From positions 1 to 24,843 of the IMG/VR virus record IMGVR_UViG_3300031565_000342: a stretch of 24,843 nt of DNA; one strand, written 5' to 3'. Origin of the DNA: a virus. Positions within the stretch are counted from its first letter, which is position 1, and each line of letters begins with the position of its first letter. The notes beneath the pieces are model-generated. The model was not told the origin of the DNA. It searched no databases and worked only from the letters and a program-made list of their open reading frames with translations. The translations under genes were made by a program, and so were the position numbers. Shown here piece by piece: positions 21,401-24,843 of this stretch.

Positions 21401-23021
21401 CAACATCGCGGCAGCTCCCATCTATATGGTCACCAGGGATAAGGCAGACTCCTACGGGGCGGATGCAAACCCTGCGTGGAAGAAGGGTGCGGCCGTGGTG
21501 AACTATCTCCGGGCCGGCCAGAGCTTCATTTATATCACCGCCTCGGAGATCAATGCCCCCTATCTCGCGCTGATCACCCACGCGGGCTCGCCCTGGACCA
21601 GCCTCACTACCAGGTTTAGAGTTGGCAACTTAAACGGATATTTAGGGTATTCTGCCGATATTTACGGAATCGGCATTGGCAGCAGTGCAACGGGTAAAGC
21701 TAACCTCACTTTTGATCCCACGAACGGAATAAGGCTGAGGATAGCGACCGCGGATAAGATCGTGCTCGATAACGCTGGCAATGTGTATATAGCGGGTACC
21801 GTTAGGATTGGTGGGAGCGGCGCCGTATTAGCCTCCTCTATTGACGGCTGGAAACACGCTATCGATGCCACCAAGATCGACGGTGGGAAAATCTACACCA
21901 ATACGATTATAGCTGCACAGATAAAAGGCGCTGATTTCGGCACCCTGACTATCACGAGCGGGAAAATCGCCATCAATACGGCAGACGCCCTGGAGATCCA
22001 GGCGGCTGGGAATATCAAAGTGCTGGCCGGTGGCGATATTATTATGAATCAGGGTGATGCTGATCCTGCTCTTATTAAATGGGGGACTGTGCATAATTTT
22101 GGGGCGGGATTCATTGCATCAAGAGGGTTGTGTCTATGGCCTACTACATCAGATCAGGATTATTTTTATATTGGGTACGATCCTGTAAATGAAGTTGTGA
22201 AAAGATACAAATATTTCTATGCGTATGCAAATCGGATTTATTTTAATGCCACTCAGGATGCCACTCACTATGCTGAGATATATTTGTATACTGCTGCTGC
22301 TGCCGGTTGGGTACAATTAAGAGCACGTTCAGGTGGTGATCATATCCAAGTAACCCTTGATGGTGGTGCGCTTGCCTTTTATCCGACTGGCAATCTCATT
22401 AGTTTAGGAAAAGTAGGCGCTAAATGGGTGGATGGCTTTTTTGCGGGTAATTTGGTGGTGGATGGGGTTGTCCGTATTGGAGGTGTCGGGTCAGCTAAAG
22501 TCAACATTCATTCTGCCACAAACACCAATCCAATTTTGATCTATGAGGACACCGACGACAGTATAACACATAATTTTATAGTTGATGCAAATGATGGTGG
22601 TTCTATCGGCTTATACGCTAATGGAGGGATCTGCACTATTTTATTGGTTGGTGCGGCGGGGACAGGTAATTTTACAGGCTGCGTCGCAGACGGAACTTGT
22701 GAGATATTTACTGAGGATGCCCTGGTAGTAATAGCTGATATAATGAGAACCGGAAGCGGAAAATTCGATGAATTTGGACATGAACACTTTGATATGAGAA
22801 AGTTGTTCAAAAAATATCCCTACCTTATTATGCAAAGTGAAATGGAAATAGAGGATAGCAAGAAAGGCCCTCGCTATTTTGACAGACTTGGTGCAAAGTC
22901 TGATCTTCTTTATCGAGCAACGATGCAACTTAAAGAACAAAATGACTTCCTCAAGTGCGAAATCACACGGCTTGAGGGATTGATTTCGAAAATTAGTAGA
23001 AATGACCGCTTAGGGTCATAG
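18495..23021 (+). CDS. Tail tip hub and fibre protein with inserted carbohydrate-binding-like module
   Basis: A 1508-residue protein. Residues 1-195 look like the hub region of siphovirus tip proteins (FSPISMKRNRSEDGIITPGE, then LQKYLEGSWSNTPL and VPVILGKPTIPITPI). Residues about 196-342 are a jelly-roll insert of CBM4/9 style (ITNGSMEKNANWT, NTWTRFERRF, ARDIYIDDVSI). The hub resumes at YLVGPDTPTYTYHDVRNLPP and includes EILARLLVMCHTELIIRDKI (about 475-500). From about 830 comes a beta-rich fibre (GGTIGGWTVGATTLAS), a small beta module near 930, and a terminal part (about 1425 on, FDEFGHEHFDMRKL, then a coiled end). From about 22000 the DNA becomes strongly AT-rich (about 33 percent GC in 22141-22260), which suggests a recently acquired receptor-binding tip. 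No ribosome binding site is seen. Confidence 0.8.
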   Translation: MLSLDGTQQAIVDADNKDEVSWLFEVDRNGNGTVDYYWSTKAKTWSAQAYTFKVTDFSPISMKRNRSEDGIITPGEFSFTITNKDNALSPGDFSGGNVTVKLVIKAGADEAVIRTWNFDFVGIPEAAEQTLVFRCRDWLQKYLEGSWSNTPLIHYLFPRKYAADGGGKKSRFNVTVEASNACVPVILGKPTIPITPIINQKITNGSMEKNANWTAVGTPVICQQSSAQAHGGTYSWYVSADTAGDGVKGATFPTNNGYLYNVVFWVYSAEAHAWDVKVRKGDNSGWITATGLFVTRPNTWTRFERRFLEGAASEGPGAYVQFEAHEDGARDIYIDDVSIIERFYLVGPDTPTYTYHDVRNLPPFGSQRYKWWDYNAKEKNLTGTDGNSYHVMQVILTDADGDGISDSNLVYREGDRYLPIGLQYTRDDTSGITNPGDALDYILQDFGIPAARIDATTLATVKSTYSGWGLTWNAGFWFQEPREEILARLLVMCHTELIIRDKIYFKVHSKTSQKTITKAHVQSQEEKGPSSFEYHSIQLPELSDSGYVAFEDGDGCLSNLMSWPVSVKGVYDHRSDAVVRADYVQNSQNAQRIGTLALQRKFLPMADASFLGKGILLALEPDDVITPSHADYGGTYQVLIDSIEFGRDLDVAIEATRFKEALDDWGDLAPSAVSLPDDDDSCSVYEVMVSGPDGLGDSGNPMCNVIPGRFRIGQTGNYILFDPSRPIQHFVEGGVVRMKIGDLGTEDYGIEFLDHAGISILKLDGAGGNLLSGWSLSEHKFTCQSGQVGLNAEVTEDTDWRIWAGHATPGSAPFRVDEAGNLYCSLIHAIGGTIGGWTVGATTLASENITLDSDNDKITVNGITIDGANNRIRSANYVSGYMGAGFTLEPDLLEVGNAAIRGIIRTAVFQKDIISAVGGNLAVIPSDVLAADMTAEDASTLTIEGNETFAVGDLLRIKDAADDEWMQVTNIAAAPIYMVTRDKADSYGADANPAWKKGAAVVNYLRAGQSFIYITASEINAPYLALITHAGSPWTSLTTRFRVGNLNGYLGYSADIYGIGIGSSATGKANLTFDPTNGIRLRIATADKIVLDNAGNVYIAGTVRIGGSGAVLASSIDGWKHAIDATKIDGGKIYTNTIIAAQIKGADFGTLTITSGKIAINTADALEIQAAGNIKVLAGGDIIMNQGDADPALIKWGTVHNFGAGFIASRGLCLWPTTSDQDYFYIGYDPVNEVVKRYKYFYAYANRIYFNATQDATHYAEIYLYTAAAAGWVQLRARSGGDHIQVTLDGGALAFYPTGNLISLGKVGAKWVDGFFAGNLVVDGVVRIGGVGSAKVNIHSATNTNPILIYEDTDDSITHNFIVDANDGGSIGLYANGGICTILLVGAAGTGNFTGCVADGTCEIFTEDALVVIADIMRTGSGKFDEFGHEHFDMRKLFKKYPYLIMQSEMEIEDSKKGPRYFDRLGAKSDLLYRATMQLKEQNDFLKCEITRLEGLISKISRNDRLGS

Positions 23022-23034
23022 GAAAGGAGAGGAT

Positions 23035-23583
23035 ATGGGCGATAAAGCCAAGAGTAAGGCCAAGGCCGAAAATAGGGAGACCATCAAGATCAAGAATAGG
23101 TATTTCGAGGAAAGGGTCCTGGGGCCCATGAGGCAGGATGGATCGCAGCTGGTATCGAGGAATTTCCAGTCACTCATGGATAAAAAGATTTTCCCCCATG
23201 AGTATAAGCCGAATTGGTGGGTCGGGAGAGCTTTTGATAAGATCGTCCAGGAGATGAAGGCTTATATTAAAGCGCGCCAAGATCTCATCCGTCAGTATGC
23301 CAAAAAACACGAGAAGGACGGCAAGGAGACAGACGAGAACGGAAAGATCATCAAGGAGTGGAAGAAAGGTGACCCGATGTCCTTTGCCGATGGGACCCCG
23401 GTTTGGGAGGATTATGATGCCTTCGTGAAGGATTTGGAGGAGCTCCAGGAGATCGAGATCGACCTCGGCATCTGGAAGATCGAGTTCGACCCGGAGAAAG
23501 GGCCTGACTCCACGCCGGGAGAGGACCAGATCCTCATCCCACTCCTCAAGGAGCCACAGGAAGGCAAAGAGAAAGACCAATAA
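23035..23583 (+). CDS. DUF1617-like phage protein
   Basis: A 182-residue, highly charged protein. The centre (FDKIVQEMKAYIKARQDLIR, then GKETDENGKIIKEWKKGD) and the following YDAFVKDLEELQEIEIDLGI resemble DUF1617 proteins, found after tail tip genes in many siphophages. AAAGGAGAGG stands just before the ATG, and the gene begins 13 bases after the tip gene stop. The N-terminus is Lys/Ala-rich. It may be a fibre-assembly or minor tail protein; the function is not known. It is the last structural-type gene before the methylase. Confidence 0.6.
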   Translation: MGDKAKSKAKAENRETIKIKNRYFEERVLGPMRQDGSQLVSRNFQSLMDKKIFPHEYKPNWWVGRAFDKIVQEMKAYIKARQDLIRQYAKKHEKDGKETDENGKIIKEWKKGDPMSFADGTPVWEDYDAFVKDLEELQEIEIDLGIWKIEFDPEKGPDSTPGEDQILIPLLKEPQEGKEKDQ

Positions 23584-23607
23584 TTTCGGATGAAAAAGGA
23601 GCAAGCA

Positions 23608-23727
23608 GGGAGAATTTGCCTCTCCCCACCGATCCCATTTTTGGAAACGGGATCATCCCATTGCCGGGACTGCTCCTAAGACAAGACCATTTAAGCAGAA
23701 ACGGCACTGGTTGTAAAGGGAGAGGCA
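23608..23727 (+). promoter_or_regulatory. Methylase leader with sequestering complement to its ribosome binding site
   Basis: TGCCTCTCCC at 23617-23626 is a perfect 10-base complement of GGGAGAGGCA at 23718-23727, the ribosome binding region of the methylase (ATG 23731). TCTCCC can alternatively pair with GGGAGA at 23608-23613 in a local hairpin, so two mutually exclusive folds exist. A second hairpin lies between them, GATCCC (23631-23636) with GGGATC (23649-23654), plus an inner TTT/AAA. The layout resembles the translational control of Mu mom, although no Com-like zinc protein is recognisable here. Confidence 0.5.
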
Positions 23728-23730
23728 TAC

Positions 23731-24498
23731 ATGAACAGTCCTTTAAGCTATGTAGGAGGCAAATCACGGCTGGCCAGGCAAATTATAGAGCGGTTCCCCA
23801 AGCACACTTGTTACTGCGAGGCATTCGCCGGCGGGGCCTGGGTCTTTTTTAAGAAGGAGCCCTCCAAGGTGGAGATTCTCAACGATAGGGATGAAGACCT
23901 GGTGAACTTATATCGGATCGTCCAACAGCATTTTGAGGAGTTTGTGAAGCAGTTTAAATATATGGTCATCTCCAGGAAGATCTTTGAGATCCTGAAGCAT
24001 CAGGATCCCTTCACACTGACCGATATCCACCGGGCGGTGAAATATTTTTACCTGCTCAAAACAAGCTTCAGCGCACGGCTCAATAAGCCGGGATTCGGCT
24101 ACGGGACAGACAGTCCCTCGCGGCTCAACCTCTTGACCCTTGAGGAGACCATCCTTGAGATGCACTGGCGCCTGGCCAGGGTAACCATCGAGAATCTCGA
24201 CTGGAGGGATTGCATCAACCGGTATGATCGCCCTCACACGCTATTTTATCTGGATCCTCCTTATTATCAGGCAAAAGACTATAGGTATAACTTTAAGGAG
24301 GAGGATTTCGTCGCTCTAGCGGCCATTTTGGGCCAGATAAAGGGTAAATTCGTGCTCTCCCTCGGTGATCATCCTCTAATGCGGAAATTCTTCAAATCGT
24401 TTAAAATAGAGCAACTCACAGTGAAATATAGCACGGCCAGGAAAGAGGAGAGCAAAGGCAAGCCCAGGCAGGAACTATTGGTAAATAATTTTGGTTGA
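23731..24498 (+). CDS. dam: DNA adenine N6-methyltransferase, D12 (Dam) class
   Basis: A 255-residue protein. An N-terminal YVGGKSRL (7-14) and AFAGGAWVFF (31-40) form the SAM-binding motif I region, followed by the acidic ILNDRDEDLVNLY (49-61). The catalytic DPPY is at 175-178 (FYLDPPYY). The order motif I then DPPY, and the length, fit the alpha-class D12 family, which methylates adenine in GATC or related sites. It occupies the last-gene position where Mu carries the mom DNA modification gene, so protection of phage DNA from restriction or control of transposition is a reasonable role. GGGAGAGG at 23718-23725 is the ribosome binding site, and its leader may hide it. The stop lies inside the first terminator hairpin. 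Confidence 0.92.
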   Translation: MNSPLSYVGGKSRLARQIIERFPKHTCYCEAFAGGAWVFFKKEPSKVEILNDRDEDLVNLYRIVQQHFEEFVKQFKYMVISRKIFEILKHQDPFTLTDIHRAVKYFYLLKTSFSARLNKPGFGYGTDSPSRLNLLTLEETILEMHWRLARVTIENLDWRDCINRYDRPHTLFYLDPPYYQAKDYRYNFKEEDFVALAAILGQIKGKFVLSLGDHPLMRKFFKSFKIEQLTVKYSTARKEESKGKPRQELLVNNFG

Positions 24499-24528
24499 AA
24501 AAGGGCCTTAATAGGCAGTTTTTCAACC
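24493..24528 (+). terminator. Terminator-like hairpin 1 (overlaps methylase stop)
   Basis: GGTTGAAAAA (24493-24502) pairs with TTTTTCAACC (24519-24528), 10 bp, with an inner GCCT/AGGC stem and TAAT loop. The A-run and T-run flanks allow termination in either direction. Confidence 0.7.
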
Positions 24529-24543
24529 GTTTAAGACCCATTT

Positions 24544-24589
24544 AATCGATGAATTGATCGCCGAATTGAACGGCGATCTCATCGATTTT
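24544..24589 (+). terminator. Terminator-like hairpin 2
   Basis: AATCGATGA (24544-24552) pairs with TCATCGATT (24579-24587). After a 3-base bulge, GATCGCCG (24556-24563) pairs with CGGCGATC (24571-24578), loop AATTGAA. Seventeen base pairs in all, ending in TTTT at 24586-24589. Confidence 0.75.
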
Positions 24590-24603
24590 CAAGTGTGATT
24601 ATA

Positions 24604-24642
24604 ACCTGTCGATCCGGAGTGCCCGGATTGAACAGGTCTTTT
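24604..24642 (+). terminator. Terminator-like hairpin 3
   Basis: ACCTGT (24604-24609) pairs with ACAGGT (24632-24637); CGATCCGG (24610-24617) pairs with CCGGATTG (24623-24630) with one G-T pair, one bulged A and loop AGTGC. CTTTT follows at 24638-24642. Confidence 0.7.
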
Positions 24643-24668
24643 GCGCCCTGATCCAACCCGGCCGATTT

Positions 24669-24711
24669 GAGTCGCACCTTGTGTTGCAACGAGTCGCACT
24701 TTGCGTTGCAA
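24669..24711 (+). repeat. Two direct repeats, putative transposase binding sites at phage right end
   Basis: GAGTCGCACCTTGTGTTGCAA (24669-24689, written here as GAGTCGCACC then TTGTGTTGCAA) and its copy at 24691-24711 match at 19 of 21 positions with a period of 22 bases. Mu has two abutting 22-bp MuA sites, R1 and R2, at its right end, the same spacing. They lie between the terminators and the recJ fragment, just where attR is expected. Confidence 0.75.
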
Positions 24712-24715
24712 TTGT
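24709..24715. other. Predicted phage right end (CA) and 5-base target duplication
   Basis: CA at 24709-24710 is the only CA at the outer edge of the second repeat and would be the terminal dinucleotide of a TG...CA element of the Mu family. The following five bases ATTGT (24711-24715) would be the host target duplication. From 24713 the sequence reads in frame into RecJ. The boundary is inferred to within a few bases. Confidence 0.55.
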
Positions 24716-24843
24716 AAAAAGAAAAGGATAACAATCTACGGTGATTACGATGCAGATGGAGTGACCGCAACAGCTCTACTGGTCGATTTTTTCTCCAGAT
24801 TGGACACCCCGATTTCCTTCTATATCCCACACAGACTTGAAGA
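24713..24843 (+). pseudogene. recJ: recJ, single-stranded-DNA exonuclease, interrupted by the phage and cut by the window end
   Basis: The frame at 24713 reads CKKKRITIYGDYDADGVTAT and continues to the window end. YGDYDADG contains DxDxDG, motif I of the DHH phosphoesterase family, and the following TALLVDFFSRL is typical of bacterial RecJ. RecJ normally has about 60-80 residues before this motif. Here the frame runs back only into the phage repeats and a stop at 24668, so the N-terminal part is missing. The simplest reading is insertion of the phage into the 5' part of host recJ, with the rest of the gene beyond the window. A TTG at 24701 could start a shortened product. RecJ acts in recombination repair, and its loss is usually tolerated. 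Confidence 0.75.

Noticed and set aside
22000-23021. AT-rich fibre tip considered as the variable region of a diversity-generating retroelement.
   Set aside because: No template repeat or reverse transcriptase is visible in the window, and the AT richness is not restricted to adenine-directed positions.
23590-23679. A 29-codon ORF (MKKEQAGRICLSPPIPFLET then a CRDC end) in the methylase leader, considered as a Com-like zinc regulator.
   Set aside because: No ribosome binding site, and only three Cys in an arrangement unlike Com. The codons coincide with the leader hairpins, so RNA structure explains the sequence better.
23616-23852. ORF beginning MPLPTDPIFGNGIIPLPG overlapping the methylase start.
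   Set aside because: It runs in a different frame through the methylase coding region, has no ribosome binding site, and its first part is leader structure. It is a shadow ORF.
1-24843. tRNA or rRNA genes.
   Set aside because: I saw no cloverleaf-like or ribosomal RNA sequence; intergenic spaces are short and filled by repeats or hairpins.

Overview
This window is the structural half and right end of a transposable, Mu-type temperate phage or prophage. All phage genes lie on the + strand in one long late-type array. The host is probably a GC-rich Gram-negative bacterium, perhaps a Desulfobacterota/Deltaproteobacteria relative. That assignment is an inference from codon style, from the heptamer-type intergenic repeats and from the recJ fragment at the right edge; nothing in the window fixes the taxon.

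Layout: 1-645 holds the end of an unrecognised gene, a small one-pass membrane protein and a 36-residue microprotein, coupled by ATGA overlaps. 635-7000 is a Mu-like packaging and head module: small and large terminase, DUF935 portal, a MuF minor head protein with a C-terminal HExxH zincin domain and a 45-residue gene behind it, and a protease-scaffold gene with a nested in-frame scaffold start. 7035-11522 holds a capsid decoration protein, the gpT-type major capsid protein and the head-tail joining proteins (gp35-like, DUF1320, a basic 48-residue protein, virion morphogenesis protein, DUF1834-like tail terminator, small hypothetical). 11560-23583 is the tail: two tandem paralogous tube-like proteins, a frameshifted pair of tail assembly chaperones over an A9 run, the tape measure, a distal tail protein, a 1508-residue tip/fibre protein with an inserted carbohydrate-binding-like module, and a DUF1617-like protein. 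No sheath or Mu-type baseplate genes are seen, so a Mu-like head with a long non-contractile tail (as in B3/D3112-like transposable siphophages) is likely.

Right end: a DNA adenine methylase of the D12 class occupies the place of Mu mom. Its leader contains a 10-base perfect complement to its own ribosome binding site. Three terminator-like hairpins follow, then two 22-base-period direct repeats that look like transposase binding sites, then a predicted phage end at about 24710. The remaining sequence reads in frame into the DHH motif of RecJ without its N-terminal part, so the phage appears to be integrated in recJ.

The strongest signals beyond ordinary annotation are: the MuF-zincin fusion with its small neighbour; the self-complementary methylase leader; the A9 frameshift, which needs a -2/+1 rather than a -1 shift; the nested scaffold start; the duplicated tube gene with an 80-residue domain in only one copy; intergenic spacers built from dyad-arranged heptamer repeats; and the attR/recJ junction, which gives a testable target-site duplication. 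The lytic control genes, transposase, lysis genes and left end lie outside the window.
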